Below, one piece after another: positions 23,835 to 36,400 of a DNA stretch of 64,000 nucleotides. Source of the DNA: Anastatus disparis (taxonomy: Eukaryota > Arthropoda > Insecta > Hymenoptera > Eupelmidae); assembly GCA_017163975.1 (NCBI GenBank), contig JAFFSR010000373.1, positions 1,853,501-1,917,500 of the forward strand. Direction: 5' to 3'. The notes beneath the pieces are model-generated. The model was not told the origin of the DNA. It did not search any database and saw only the letters and a list, made by a program, of their open reading frames with translations. Both the position numbers and the translations under genes were made by a program. Every line of letters starts with the position of its first letter. Position 1 is the first letter of the stretch.

Positions 23835-26060
23835 TCAAACCGAATCAAAACGAGCCACGGGGCTAAAAGTCTCATTAAAATCTACATCGGGCGTTTGTGA
23901 AAAACCTTTACTAACGAGTCTAGCCTTATAGCGTTTACTAACATTAGAATTATATTTTATAGTAAAAACCCATTTACTACCTATTACTTTCGCGTCCTCA
24001 GGCTTTTCAACAAGCGTCCATGTGTCATGCTCAGTAAGAGACTGCATCTCGTCTTGCATCGCACACTTCCAGTTCTCACTATCACACGACTTTATTGCTT
24101 CAGCGTAATTTTTCGGACTTGCTTCCGAATAGTGAGACACAACGCACTCGTGAAAATCGGTCTGTCGACGTGTACGCTTCTCTCGCTCGTTAATATTAAT
24201 ATTAGTACCGTTTTGATTTACACGATCATTCTCTGCTGAATTTTCAAAATTTTCTTCCGGTAAATCAACTAGTGAATCATCAGACTGCGTGTCTTTATGC
24301 TCATTCACATCTTTTTCAACTTCATGAGGTGCTTGCTCAATTTCATTAATTTTATTTACTTCAAGCTCAGCCTTTGTATGTGCTAACTTTTCAGGCTTAA
24401 ATAAAACGTCACGACTAGTGACGACATCGCGCAACTCTGGTATATAAACGCGATAACCTCTGTTATTTTCAACATAACCGACTAAAAAACCTTTCATTGA
24501 TTTCTTATCTAACTTTTTCCTTTTCTCTTTCGGTATATGCACAAAACATTCCTTACCGAACACTTTAAGATAATCAATAGCAGCCGATACGCCGTTCCAT
24601 AACTCTAACGGAGTCTTTCCTTGAATCTTTGACGGACCGGTCTTATTCAAAACATCAACGGCAGTATTCGCGGCCTCTGCCCACAGAAAACGCGGCAACT
24701 CTGTATTAGAGTATAACATTGAACGAACGGCTTCTACTATAGTCCGGTTCTCACGTTCCGCGATCCCATTCTGTTGTGACGTATAGGGAATTGTAATCGA
24801 GTGTTTAATACCTTTACTTTCAAGAAATTTTTTATTTAAATTATTAACAAACTCCTTGCCTCCGTCGCTTACAAGTTCTTTAACGCTTTCTTTAAACTCA
24901 TTTTCAATCTCATTAAAAAATTTTTGCAAATATTCCGATACTTCTGATTTTTGACGGAAGAAATAGATTTTTCGAAAACTAGAATAATCGTCTTTAAAAA
25001 TAAGAAAATATCTCTTATTACCTAACGACTCTATTTCTATCGGGCCACACACATCAGCATGTATAATTTGTCTAACTTGTTTAGTGCGATCAACTCTGCT
25101 ATGAAAAGGATTTTTATGTTGCTTTCCATAAGCACAACCTTCACAAAACTGATCATCTAAAGAAACATCTATATTTACAGTTTTTAAAAATTCACGAACA
25201 TGCCGTTTATTTTGATGACACATCCTTTCATGCCAGAGTTGAATATCATTTTCTTTACTCGCGGTAAAACACGCTTTCTCGGGAACAATAACTTTTAAGT
25301 TAACTTTATACAAATTATCTATTTCAGATCCGATCTCAATGACTTTATTATTTTTCAAAAACATACAATTTTTCCCGTTATTTTCTAATCTGAAATCAAT
25401 CCCTTTTTTCGCAGTTACCTTTAAAGAAAACAAATTTACTCTCAACGCGGGTACATATAAAACATCTATATCAATATTACCATACCCATACGCAGGATTC
25501 GTGCTTCCAACGCCAAGCGTTACAATTACAGGCTCTTCGTACTCGGTGTAGCTGTGAAACCAATCACGTCGTTTCGTCATATGATCAGTGCTGCTAGAGT
25601 CTAATATCCAATCATCACTATGTTTCTGCTCACCCTTACAGCCAGCTAGCGCCACCTTTTCAGTAGTGTCTGTTGACTGCTTTACAGGCTCATTTCCACG
25701 AACTCGCATTGGACAATCACGGAGGTAGTGATTCGAAGAATGACACTTATAACAACTGCCTTTTTTCGGATTTTGATTTTTCTTAGAATTAACTTTCTTG
25801 CCGTTGACTTTCAAGAAATTTAAATTTTTCTTTTTTTCTGTAACTAAGGCAATAGAAGAACTTTCCGATTCACAATTTTGATTTTTCCTTCTCGACTCTT
25901 CTTTCATTAATCTGGCAGTTAAATTTTCTAGAGTCTTTTTATCATCAACCTCAAAGTCCCAGGCACTATGAAAATGATTATATGCAGCAGGGAGACTACA
26001 TAAAACACGCGATAGCAACATAGTCTTGGAAATCTCACTTCCTAAATTTTTCATTTTCAT
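23835..26060 (-). pseudogene. Copia gag C-terminus, protease and integrase
   Basis: 741 codons. In order: the end of gag with the zinc knuckle CYKCHSSNHYLRDC; the protease with DSSSTDHM (active Asp in WILDSS, an unusual variant of DSGA); the integrase zinc domain (WHERMCHQNKRH...CEGCAYGK); the catalytic core with Asp in IHADVCGP, Asp in LVSDGGKEF and Glu in NGIAEREN; and a linker into RT. It is in the same frame as the gag piece upstream and is divided from it by one TAA. It ends with TGA at the RT boundary. Confidence 0.95.
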
Positions 26061-26120
26061 CGCAAGATTTTCAATTTTTGACAGATTTAATACGACACTC
26101 TTACTCTCGTCCCACTTGAA

Positions 26121-26516
26121 TTAAAAAAACTGTTTTTGCACTAACGACAAATTCTCGTCAGATTTCATTTCATACACAGAATTTAACTTTATCCACATTT
26201 GCCGCGCAGTTGTATTCAAAAGTAGGTCCATCGGCTTTTCCTCAACTGTAGAAACAATTAGCTTTCTCGCAGCTTTATCTGCCTTTTTGAATTTTGCTAA
26301 AGCAGCATTGTAAGCTGTTCGCTGGTCAGCAGTGGCTTCTGCAGCGAGATCTGCCGGCATGTTAAGACGCCCTTCGCAAACCTCCAGGAGATCATCATCT
26401 TCTTCAAGATATGTTCGCACTACAAAAACCCACTGATGCCAGTTATCTTTGTCTCTAAGTTTTTCGATTTTCGAAATCGAATTCATTTCACAACTCATCC
26501 TTACTGATATTAACAA
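26121..26516 (-). pseudogene. Copia gag N-terminus
   Basis: Opens at 26516; more likely starts are the internal Mets of MSCEMNSISKIEKL. It shows the copia gag UBN2-type pattern: DNWHQWVFVVRTYL, an ARQMWIKLNSVYE segment and a coiled acidic region. The frame stops with TAA at 26121, where a single CAA-to-TAA change explains the break, and continues in the same frame in the next piece. Gag forms the particle that packages the element RNA. Confidence 0.9.
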
Positions 26517-26560
26517 TTACAAAAAACACAATAGAACTAGCGCACCTGGGCTACATAACC

Positions 26561-26885
26561 TATTAAAACTTTCTTTAGATTAGTAAAGATATTTGTAAGA
26601 TATTATTAAAATAAAATACAGTTCAGTGCCGTGATGTTCTATAAAAAGGTTTTATTGTTAAATATTACAGAAATGGTTTTGTGAAATATACAAAGCAGAG
26701 TGAGAGCACGTCTTGTCGCAAGCGTCTCTGTCAACGAACTCTCTTAGACTAACTGACCAACAAAGGTCCTCTTGCGACAGCGCCTAAATCGTACAACTCA
26801 AACTGTAGACGGTTAAATAGGCGCGAACATATTAAAAATTCAAATAAAGAAAATTTAGTTTTATATTGAAAGTAATATCTCAACA
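26561..26885 (-). repeat. Copia 5' LTR
   Basis: 325 bp, the upstream LTR in element orientation. It differs from the 3' LTR at about two sites (such as CAGTTCAGTGCC against CAGTTCAATGCC), which indicates a recent insertion. Confidence 0.95.
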
Positions 26886-27010
26886 ATGTATGTATAAAAA
26901 ATTGCGCTTGATAAAAAATTCTTTTGAAAACAGTATAATTATTTAATTTATGATGAAATAATATTTTTACTTCTCGGTCGGTAATTAAAACTGCTCCGGC
27001 CTACTCTTAA

Positions 27011-28254
27011 TTTGTTATTGAATTTTAGCTCTTTCATAAATAATCTTATAATTGTAACTTTAAAATCATTTATTTATTTTTTATTGATTTCAATTTCATT
27101 GACCAAATATTTAGCATCAATTTAAATAAACGATGTTGGATACTTTCTTGTTTGCATCTACAATCACAAAATAAAAAATAATGAAGTCTTTTTCATGAAT
27201 AAACAAGCATAAACTATTAAAGTCATATCAAAATTAAATTAGGAGTTAGAATTTAAATTACGATTTCATTTTTGTTTTACAAAAATCATTAAATTTTTTC
27301 TTATGCTTTTAATAAACAGGTATTTCATGAATCTTTAAATTAAAAAAATTTTTTAATTTTATATTGCGATATTACTATTATTATGAATTGTTTGAATAAT
27401 TGTTTTTAACAAAACTACAATGTTATTTATTATATTTATTGTCGTTTATTTCTACTATAATAGCAGAAGTCTTGTTACAATTACCACTCTCATAAAAAAT
27501 TCTCATTTCTTTAAAAATTTTAACTTGACTGTTTACCTATTATTTGACAAGTCAGATTTCTTCTTATGGCTTTTTTATTTCATATTTTAAAAACAATTGT
27601 ACAATTCATTCTTAACACAATCTCTAAATTTTCAATAAATAAGATTTTAAAATTAATTCATATAAAACAACCAAAATATTTTTTATATATCACCATGAAA
27701 AAAAATTCATGTTTATTGTCCAATTAATATTGCAAGCGTAATTAAGACTTTTTTGAATCTTTTCTGCAATTATAGTAAACTAATTTTAGGATATATAATA
27801 TAATAAAAAGACATTTAGTTTCTTATAATTCATTTCGATATTTGTAAATTTTACATGTTCAACGAATGTTTATAATTTGAAATCTAAATACTATCAAAAA
27901 TACTTTTTAATGCTTAGATTCATTTATTTTTAATAATTTGTTAACAGAATTGAAGTAAAAATATATGAAAATGATTCTTGATAAATATAATTCTAACTTT
28001 GTTTAACATTGGCATTAAATTCTCATTATCTACTCAAGCTTAAATCTAATTTATAAATAATTAAACTGATCAAAATTTTAATAAGATTTCATTAATTTTA
28101 AATTAATTCAAAGAAAAATTAGATACAATTAAGATAGGAACAGGGTTGCAAATATTTAAATCATTTTGGGCTTTAAATAAATTTTAATTCACAAATCCTT
28201 TTTGAATTCGTAATTAGAGTTTTATTTAATTAACAATTCCTTTTAAATTAATAA
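27011..28254. other. AT-rich spacer, nothing recognised
   Basis: About 1.2 kb of very AT-rich sequence without a credible ORF, repeat structure or RNA gene. Confidence 0.5.
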
Positions 28255-28600
28255 TTAAAAATATTTTAATTAACAAATCAAAATCTAATCGTGAATTGAA
28301 AAGGCTTTAATTAAAAAATCAAAAGGAATTCTTACTTAAATAAATTTCAATTAAGAAATCAAAATGTAATCGTGAATTGAAAGGGCTTTAATTACAAAAT
28401 CAAAAGGAATTCTTAATTAAATAAATTTCAATTAAGAAATCAAAATTTAATCGTGAATTGAAAGGGCTTTAATTCCAAAATCAAAAGGAATCCTTAATTA
28501 AATAAATTTCAATTAAGAAATCAAAATGTAATCGTGAATTGAAAGAGCGTCAGTTATGATTATGATTTGTGAATTCGAGGGCTTAAATTAAAAATTCCAT
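28255..28600. repeat. 81-bp tandem repeat (about 4 units)
   Basis: TAATCGTGAATTGAAA recurs at 28286, 28367, 28448 and 28529, exactly 81 bp apart. Each is followed by GGGCTTTAATTAC(A)AAATC and AAGGAATTCTTAATTAAATA. Copies differ by only a few bases, so the array is recent or homogenised. Confidence 0.9.
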
Positions 28601-28639
28601 AATTCCTTTTTAATTAAACGTTTTAAAGAAATTTTTATC

Positions 28640-28747
28640 ATATATATGTATATAGAAAAACAGATGTGGACGCGCACATACATACGCACCTGGGCTCATA
28701 TATATGCAACATTTCGTGTCGACCCAAACGCACACATACAGACAAGT

Positions 28748-28803
<56 letters not shown>

Positions 28804-28914
28804 GCATACGTACATACATACGTGGGACATTCCACGTCAATTAGAACGCACCCACAGACAGGTTTATATATATGGGACATTTCATGCCAATGCGCATGCA
28901 CACACACAGGATTA

Positions 28915-28979
<65 letters not shown>

Positions 28980-29508
28980 GAAATTTCAGGTCAACTCGTA
29001 CGTACTCATGATCACAGGCTTCTCTATATATATGGAACATTTCATGACAACTCTCACATACCTATCCGAGTTCCTTCAGGTTCGCATATATGGGACGTTT
29101 CATGTCAATTTTCATTCATGCACACACACGTTAATATACATGGGATTTTTTATGTAAATTTCAACGCACACACATACAGGTTTATATATATGGGACATTT
29201 CATGCCAATGCGCACGCACACATACACACACACAGCATTATATATATATATATATATATGGGACATTTCATGTCAACTTATACATACTCATAATCACAGG
29301 CTTATCTATATATATGGAGCATTTCGTGACAACTCTCACACACCTATCCGAGTTCTCAGGTTTTCATACATGGGACGTTTCGTGTCAATTTTCATTCATG
29401 CACACACACGTTGATATACATGGGATTTTTTCTGTAAATTTCAACGCACGCACATACAGGTTTATATATATGGGACATTTCATGCCAATGCGCATGCACA
29501 CACACAGG

Positions 29509-29587
<79 letters not shown>

Positions 29588-29854
29588 GACATTTCATGTC
29601 AACTCGTATGTACTCATAATCACAGGCTTTTATGTATATATGGAACATTTCATGACGACTCTCACACACCTATCCGAGTTCCTTCAGGTTTACATATATG
29701 CGACGTTTCATGTCAATTAGCATTCATGCATACACGCTTTTATATACATGCGACTCTTCATGTCAACTCATGTACGACCTTACTGACAGGTTTTTGCATA
29801 TGTATATATGGTCCATTTCATATCAAATTGCTCACGTTCACCCGCAATTTTTTT

Positions 29855-29916
<62 letters not shown>

Positions 29917-30251
29917 GACATTTCATGTCAACTTGCACGTACTCGCAAGCACAGGTTTTTCTATATATATATATGGGACATTTCATGACAACTTGTACAC
30001 ACCTATCTAAGTACCCTTAGGTTTATATATATGAGACGTTTCATGTCAATTCGCATGCATGCACACACGCGTTCATGTACGTGGGACTTTTCATGTCGAC
30101 TTACAAGCATGATATAAACATATATATATATATATACATAAGGGACATTTCATGTAGAATCGCACGTACACACACGGGTTTATTCAAGTTTATATGGAAC
30201 ACTTAATTTCAACTCATACGCACACGCTCACACATACAAACACATATTTAA

Positions 30252-30300
<49 letters not shown>
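28640..30300. repeat. Compound satellite, core GGGACATTTCATGTCAA with (TA)n and (CA)n slots
   Basis: A unit of roughly 60-150 bp repeats: (TA)n, GGGACATTTCATG(T/C)CAA, a segment such as TCGCATGCATGCACACACG, then (TA)n again. The unit count is about 18; the length differences come mainly from the TA runs (up to about 75 bp). Open frames here are translations of the repeat (IYIYIY runs) and not genes. The mirror block is at 36900-38665. Confidence 0.9.
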
Positions 30301-30301
<1 letters not shown>

Positions 30302-31160
30302 CTTTACCTTATCGATGTAGACAATATTTAAAAAATAGTTATTTATTATGCTGTGGTACCCACGATCGCCGTCTTTGGATACCTAGGTGTTAATGACAAC
30401 TTAAACATCATCTACAGCTAAAACTTTTGAAATTCAACTTATAGTTCAATAACTACTTTGAAGTTGTTTCAAATGTTATCTAGCCAAACATGGATGTTCC
30501 GAGTAAGATAAACATTGTCTACAAGAATATCTTTTGAAATTTAGCCATTATTTATTAATAACATGTACGTTTCCCGAGATGACATCTCACAATATCCAGG
30601 TGATCCTGGCTACCTGGAAATCGTCTATATGAATGAATTTTGAAATTTTCCATACCGATTATGAAGTTTACAGATGTTTGCAGGGACTACGTCAAATGAA
30701 ACTTGGAGATTCTTTTAGATTTCGATTCTAAGGTTGTTTGATTAGGTCGGAGAATACTCGGAAATAAAAAGATTTTAAAAGAACAATTGTTTAAGATTCA
30801 TGCAAGTTCCATGAAATATGTTGATTTACTCGTAGTCGATACCCATATATAAAGATCATTCATACAAATCATCTCGCATATAAATTTGCGGTAGTATCCC
30901 TACTAATTTATGAATTTTTCGTTCGAATAATGCCAGCGAAATTTAGCTTCGAGAAAGCATATTACTATTGTAATTAGTGAATAATTTTAACATTTTTTCA
31001 TCAAATATCATTCCGATATACAGGTAATAAGCGCTATTATTTAAAAAATTTAAAAAAAGTTAATTTATTTATTTTATACTTTTTAGTCTATTTATTCAAT
31101 TATTGTATTTTATTTTTAAAGCATATTTTTAAAATTTTGTATTTTCTATTTTTAAGTTAA
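30301..31160. other. Unassigned spacer
   Basis: Moderately AT-rich unique-looking sequence. No ORF, repeat or RNA signal that I can support. Confidence 0.4.
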
Positions 31161-31299
31161 AATTGTTTTTATTATTATTTAGAGTTACATTGCAACCAGA
31201 CTTTTCGAAGATTACACTCAGGTACATCCGTTATCGGCGACTTGGTACTCCAGTTCGACCTCTTTATCCTAAATCATTATTATGCATTAAAGATTCACT

Positions 31300-31600
31300 T
31301 TCAAACCTTGAATTAGGTTTTAGCAGCCCCGAAATCCCCCGGGGAACCCACCTCGACCCAGAGAAAGCCTCCCCACTTGTACTTCCTCGGAGACGACGTC
31401 CATGCGTATTCTGGACAACGTGCATCACTTTGTGGCAATTGTTTGATCTCAAATTCGGTTTTAGCAGCCCTGAAAACCCCCGAGAAACTCGCCTTGACCC
31501 AAAGAAAGCCTCCCCATTTATACTTCCTCGGAGATGACTTTTCACACCCATTATCATCGACCTGGATGTCCAGGTACCAAAATGACAACTGATTATTGTA
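31300..31600. repeat. GC-richer tandem duplication, ~140-bp unit
   Basis: The segment TTCGGTTTTAGCAGCCC...GAAAGCCTCCCCA...TACTTCCTCGGAGA appears twice (about 31312-31400 with spacer, and 31455-31540), about 85% identical. Base composition is much richer in GC than the surroundings. Frames are open in both orientations (repeated KYKWGGFLWV on the minus strand), but no start, splice or family evidence supports a protein. It is probably a fragment of a mobile element. Confidence 0.5.
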
Positions 31601-31719
31601 TTGTCATCCAAGACCAAAGTCTATGCCAATTGTCAGAATTTATATCTGTCAAAAAGTGCCTGAAATCGAGCGCGCAAGATTTGATTACAGACAGACAAAC
31701 ATGCAAACAGACATGAAGG

Positions 31720-32280
31720 CAAATATAAGAAAAGCGTATATAAAAAATAATATTTACCTACGTTAAGTCTGCTTTGAGACTAATTATCTTTCGTTTTTAT
31801 GACAAAAACAAGTAAATTGAATTTGAGAAAATTTCTATAAGTTACTTAAATTTATGAAAAAGTCAATATAAATCGTCATTTTTGCAGAATTATGAAGATT
31901 ATGATTATTTTCGCGGAAATTATAAAGTTATGGAAATTATTTATGGAAACGTTTTCGATTGGAAAATTTGTGATTATTGCAGTTGAATTTTGTTACATCA
32001 TCATCAGTTATATCCTTGTTAAAATGACCCGAAAATTTCTAAAAGAATCGGAACAAATATTTTTCCGGTCTTTAAAGAATGTTTAAGAACTATTATGAAA
32101 TGAAAATTGATAAATGTTTCAAGTTTTCCGAATCGTTCCGACATTGAAATTTCAATTATAAGCCGTTACTCATAAAATTTGGAAAAGTCTATTGTATGCA
32201 ACTATTTTTCCAGTGATTCAGTTGTAATTTATAAAATTGTGAATTTGGGTGATTCATTATGTTTCTTTCCGTAATATTTA
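31720..32280. other. AT-rich spacer
   Basis: No supportable gene. Several oligo-A/T runs only. Confidence 0.4.
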
Positions 32281-32281
32281 T

Positions 32282-33240
32282 CTGATGTTGGAGCTACAGC
32301 AATCAAGTTTTGCTTTTTTTTATTTCATTAATATCATTTTAAATTCGTAAATTAATAGTATATTGTGTAACGAGTAAGGTTTAGTTGACTATTGCGCACG
32401 AGGGCAAGTTGGCGCACGAGCGTAGCGAATAGCGCCATTGCCCGAGACTCTCTCTCTCTCATATCTGCCGTACGACTGACTCGCAATAGTATATTTCAAT
32501 ACTTTTTGGTACTATTATTTGTAATTAAATTACATACTTTTAGTTCACCAATTTCACGTTTATACGGAATAATTACGATTTCGTTAATGTAAAAATAATA
32601 CAAGAATAGATGATACGATTTACTTTGTCAGAGGTTAAAGCGAGATAGAGTATAAAATTCATCATATGGTCGATGAGATACAGTATGAAGGCGCTGCGCT
32701 TGTATAAACCTTTGCGATTTTACATTAATTAACGCTTTTGCGTGACATTATTTTACAGAATGTAACGTATTTACGTGATTTAATACAAAATAATATTATA
32801 CATAGCTGTGAAACACACGCCCTCAAAAAACAACACACGCAGCGCGCGCTATTAGCTACTTACTACCCCGAAAACACATGCGCTATAGGCCGCTTACTCA
32901 GCACGGATGAGAAAAACAAATATAATGACTTGTCCGCACTAAAGCTATGTTAATACAATAATTTTTGTTAAAATAAAAAATCATTTAAACTTTTAAATTT
33001 TTTATGAACTTGGATTTGAAATTATATCAAGCTCGACAAACCTAATCTTAAAATACGTTACATTGAAAGTTTGTATTATTACTTTTTATGTAGTATTCTC
33101 GTGGGTTTCTTGAGTTGTCCGCACTCGAGTTGAATCTTACAAATTTTTTCTTTGTCGCAAAAAAATGTTATTAAACGCATTGTTTATTCATAACTTGGGA
33201 TTGGAAATATTATTAGAAGACTGGAAGCTTCGTCATGCTC
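32282..33240 (-). mobile_element. TTAA MITE, family GAGCATGACGAAGCTG, copy 3, interrupted
   Basis: Reverse-orientation copy. The right end CTTCGTCATGCTC abuts TTAA (33241-33244); the left end (GATGTTGGAGCTACAGCAATCAAG) is decayed and its TTAA is lost. Compared with the 403-bp copies it carries an insertion at about 32355-32908, which is of different character (GCGCACGAGGGCAAGTTGGCG, repeated ACACACGC words). That insertion has no recognisable ORF. Confidence 0.65.
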
Positions 33241-33375
33241 TTAAAAATAAAAATAATGTTATCTAATTTTAAAAATAATATTAATCTGAATAATATATCC
33301 TCATCAGAAAAGTTATTGTAATTTATATATTTTTAGAACCTTTCCAATTTCATGTGTACCACTATGGTATTCTAT

Positions 33376-33749
33376 GGGGATATCCATCCAACTTTAAATT
33401 CTCTAGTAACAGGTCATTATTTAAACTAGGTTATAATCTTTTGTGCTATCCTGTAACTCTATTTCTGATGTATTTTGTAAATGTGCCACAAACGGCGCAG
33501 CAGATAATTCTATAAAAGTAAATTTACACATAAGATAAATTACGGTAATTTTTTATGTGTAAAAATGAATGTTTCATAGAAATATCTACTGCGCCGTTTG
33601 TTAAAAATTTACAAAATACATCAGAAATAGAGTTACAGGATAGCACAAAAGATTTGAACCTAGTTTAAACAATGTGCATCATGCGGTAACCCAGTAACAG
33701 CTGTAATATGACCTGTTACTAGACAATTAAAAGTTTTGTGGATATCCCC
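33376..33749. mobile_element. Foldback MITE (GGGGATATCCA), 374 bp
   Basis: GGGGATATCCATCCAAC... is mirrored by ...GTGGATATCCCC. Inner arms share CTAGTAACAGGTCAT, AAAAGATT..AACCTAG, AGAGTTACAGGATAGCACA and AACGGCGCAG. The centre is near 33560. No ORF. The target duplication is unclear. Confidence 0.75.
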
Positions 33750-34086
33750 ATATATCAAAAAATATGATTATGACTTCTTCAGATTCTTTATGAATTTCTA
33801 ATATATTGAATAGTGATTTTTGAAGAGCATATCATAGTATTAATTAAATTAACTTATTAATAAACTGAAAAATTGCCTAGTATTAATAAATTAGTGCGAT
33901 TTATTGTATTTATTCACAAAAAAAATTTATAGCTTAGTCGTGTAAAATGGCTTTATTTCCACTATCAAACAATTCCATGGTATGCTTAACTATTTCAAGA
34001 GTTAAACAAATTTAATAATATGTATATTTTTTTATAACTTCAAGATCGTTACTGAGAATCATAAATAATTTTCACGGTATTTTATT

Positions 34087-34469
34087 AATAGCAGGTCGTA
34101 CATCTCTATCCTTTTATAATGAAAAAATTCAATTTTCTGCAAAACCTTATGATTGTAGCAAAAAATAAAAAGAAAGCCCGTCCTCGTATACTAAAAAGCA
34201 ATATTTTCTCTTATGAGAAAAAATTATTTTTATCGTTTCGTTTCAAAGAAAACTTTGAAAAACTGAATTGTCCATCCAAACCTCGATATTTCAAGTTTTT
34301 CAAGGTTTTTTTCAAAAGGAATCGATAAAAAAATTTTTTCCTAATCAAAGAAAATATTGCTTTTTATGATACAAGATGGGGCTTTCTCTTTATTTTTTGC
34401 TAAAATTATTAGTTTTTGTAAAAAAATCAATTTTTTGATTACAATAGGACATATATACTCGACCTCCTC
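34087..34469. mobile_element. Palindromic MITE, family GAGGAGGTC, copy 2
   Basis: Same inverted-repeat structure as 119-499, with more mismatches and an eroded left terminus. The right terminus CGACCTCCTC is followed by TTAA (34470-34473). Confidence 0.75.
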
Positions 34470-34618
34470 TTAAGGATCTTTAATAGCTATTAAACTCTTT
34501 ACAAGATTGTAATAATTCATCTCGATTTACTTTCACAGAGTTCGTGAAGTTTCATTAACCTTTCAATCAATATACAGAAAATATAAAGATTCATCCGTAT
34601 TCTTAAATGATCTCATAG

Positions 34619-34820
34619 GAGTCGAGCTGTGGCTCATTCGGTAGAGCGTTGGATTCGTAATCTCGAGGTTCTGAGTTCGAATCCCGCTCTCGGCAGATTG
34701 ATACAAGCACCACTGTACGTTACATGTGCTTTGTTCACAAACACACTTACGAGCTCCGTCGCTGATTAGCATAGCAATAATAGCATAGCATAAATATAGC
34801 GACGCTAAAAAAAAAAAAAA
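34619..34820 (+). mobile_element. Short tRNA-derived SINE with target duplication
   Basis: The head is tRNA-like: A box TGGCTCATTCGG, an anticodon-type stem-loop GGATTCGTAATCT, and B box GAGTTCGAATCCC. A ~120-bp body ends in A15. It is flanked by ATGATCTCATAG on both sides (34607-34618 and 34821-34832). The head folds better than that of the SINE at 17049 and belongs to another family. The discrete body, tail and duplication show it is a SINE and not a tRNA gene. Confidence 0.85.
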
Positions 34821-34832
34821 ATGATCTCATAG

Positions 34833-36369
34833 ATTTATAATCATTTATTTACCAATAATTTAATAAATATATTCATACGATGATAAAACGTGAAAAATAT
34901 TTCTGAAGAATTTTTTAAAATACAATCTAGAAGGATTCTCCTGAAAACTTTACAGTGCTGTTCAATTCTAAAGCGATCTTAATTGTTCATTAATTGTGAA
35001 TACGATAAAATTAAGGTTACTATTCCTTAGTAAAACTTAATGAATCAAAAAAGTTCAGAAGGTATCAACGAAAATCATGACAATTTTTTTCATAAGAGTT
35101 CACAAAGTTGTATTATGGACTGGTACCAAAAACCGCAAAAAATTAGAAAGGTTCTTTTACATCAGAATCTTTCCAAACCTTAATGTACATGTTCACCGGG
35201 GTATTTCACCTGAATACGGAGGACATTTATAACTAATATAGGTAGCTAGGAGAGTTTCCGTAGCCGATGGAGATCCACGGCTCCACCAAAGTTTTTCCTA
35301 TGTATTTTGGTGCCTTGAACACGAATTTCGAGGGTGGATAGCTGGAAAATAGTTAGGAAAATCTCTAAAGTAAATTTTCTGGTTGTTAATTCTTCGCAGA
35401 AAAACATAATTTTTCGTGTTTTTCATCAAATATTAAGTCGAAAATATTCTTATCAATTTTGCCGTACATTGCACCATTTCTCTGTAAAAACATCATAAAT
35501 ATAAAAAAACTCATTTTGCCATTTTTAATGATTTTTTTTATTTTATTGCACTAATCATTGGTGACCAATATAATTAAGAATTTTTACATTTTAATTAGCT
35601 AAAATTATTCTTTAATCCACCAACTGTTGATAAAAAAAGAACGGTTTAGGCTGGTTGCGGTCTTCCTTTAATTTTTCACGAATAATTGAACCGCTTATTC
35701 AGAAAGTACCGCGCAACGGTGCTCACATGAAAAAGTCAGGTCGGAAAATAGGGAGATTGCTATAGTAACATTAAAGTCCACGGTTCCAAAAATTTTTTTA
35801 TATATTTTGTCACTAAACATTAATTTAAAGGGGGTGAAGTCGGAAAATGTCCAGGAAAATTTGTATGATATAATTTCCAAAAATTTGAAAAGTCTATTTT
35901 TCAAATAAAAAACATTTTGTCGCTTATTTCATGCAATTTTCATGCCAAAGTTATAAAAAAGAATAAGTTTTATAATTTTTCTGAATTTTTCATATTAAAA
36001 TGAGACTATTGTTACAGTGCAGCAGAGATTAGAATAGGATTTCCTAAAATTTTATTTCATTTGCTAAATTTATGTTATAATTTATAAATACGTTTAATTA
36101 ATCGTTATTTGTATTTTAATCTTATTACATTTTTTACATGTAGAATTTTTGCTACAAGAACAATATGTACAGTACGCTATTCATTATTTTATGAAGTTTA
36201 AAAAACTTGTGTTTTTATAATTTATAAAATTTTTTAACGAAGTACAATTTTTTTCTGTGAACTACTCTTTTACTGTTACATATTTTGTAAAAATATATCT
36301 TTTTAATAAAAAAAATAGGTATATGATTGATTGAAAATATTAATTTTAATTAATTTAATTTATGTATAA
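34833..36369. other. Spacer with a diverged internal duplication
   Basis: Two stretches (about 35250-35400 and 35750-35870) share the order CCACGG.TCC, TATGTATTTTG, GAGGG and GGAAAAT...GGAAAAT, so an old direct duplication is likely. No credible gene or RNA. Confidence 0.35.
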
Positions 36370-36400
36370 CCCTGTTGAAAAAACTCACTGACATGGTAAC
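36370..36400. mobile_element. Isolated CCCTGTTGAAAA terminus
   Basis: CCCTGTTGAAAAAACTCACTG matches the terminus of the MITE families of this window. The opposite end was not found nearby, so this is a truncated copy. Confidence 0.4.

Larger units (their letters stand above)
22187..26885 (-). mobile_element. Ty1/copia LTR retrotransposon, young but disabled
   Basis: Two 325-bp LTRs (22187-22511 and 26561-26885) differ at only about two positions and are flanked by the 5-bp duplication ATGTA (22182-22186, 26886-26890). On the minus strand the order is gag, protease, integrase, RT, RNase H, the copia order. A polypurine tract (AGGGAGAG) abuts the 3' LTR. The sequence after the 5' LTR (GGTTATGTAGCCCAG, minus strand) resembles the complement of the initiator tRNA-Met anticodon region, as in copia half-tRNA priming (inference). 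Two nonsense codons and two frameshifts break the single polyprotein. Confidence 0.95.
21918..27006. mobile_element. TTAA-flanked element (GAGCAGGCCGGAGCAG) hosting a copia insertion
   Basis: Ends are GAGCAGGCCGGAGCAG and its near reverse complement CTGCTCCGGCCTACTC, each next to TTAA (21914-21917 and 27007-27010). Without the copia element and its target duplication the host is only about 385 bp and non-coding. It belongs to the same size class as the other TTAA-flanked elements of the window, with a different terminus. Confidence 0.75.

Noticed and set aside
28255..28600. CRISPR-like regular spacing (81 bp)
   Set aside because: The whole unit is conserved, with no repeat/spacer distinction; this is a eukaryotic tandem repeat.
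28610..30020. Many overlapping open frames with IYIYIY runs on both strands
   Set aside because: They are translations of (TA)n and of the satellite unit; same for 36857-38661.
31264..31617. 117-codon minus-strand frame with repeated GLLKPN
   Set aside because: Open because of a GC-rich tandem duplication; overlapping frames are equally open and there is no start or splice support.
34621..34697. Possible tRNA gene (anticodon loop TTCGTAA)
   Set aside because: It is continuous with a body, poly-A tail and target duplication, so it is the head of a SINE.
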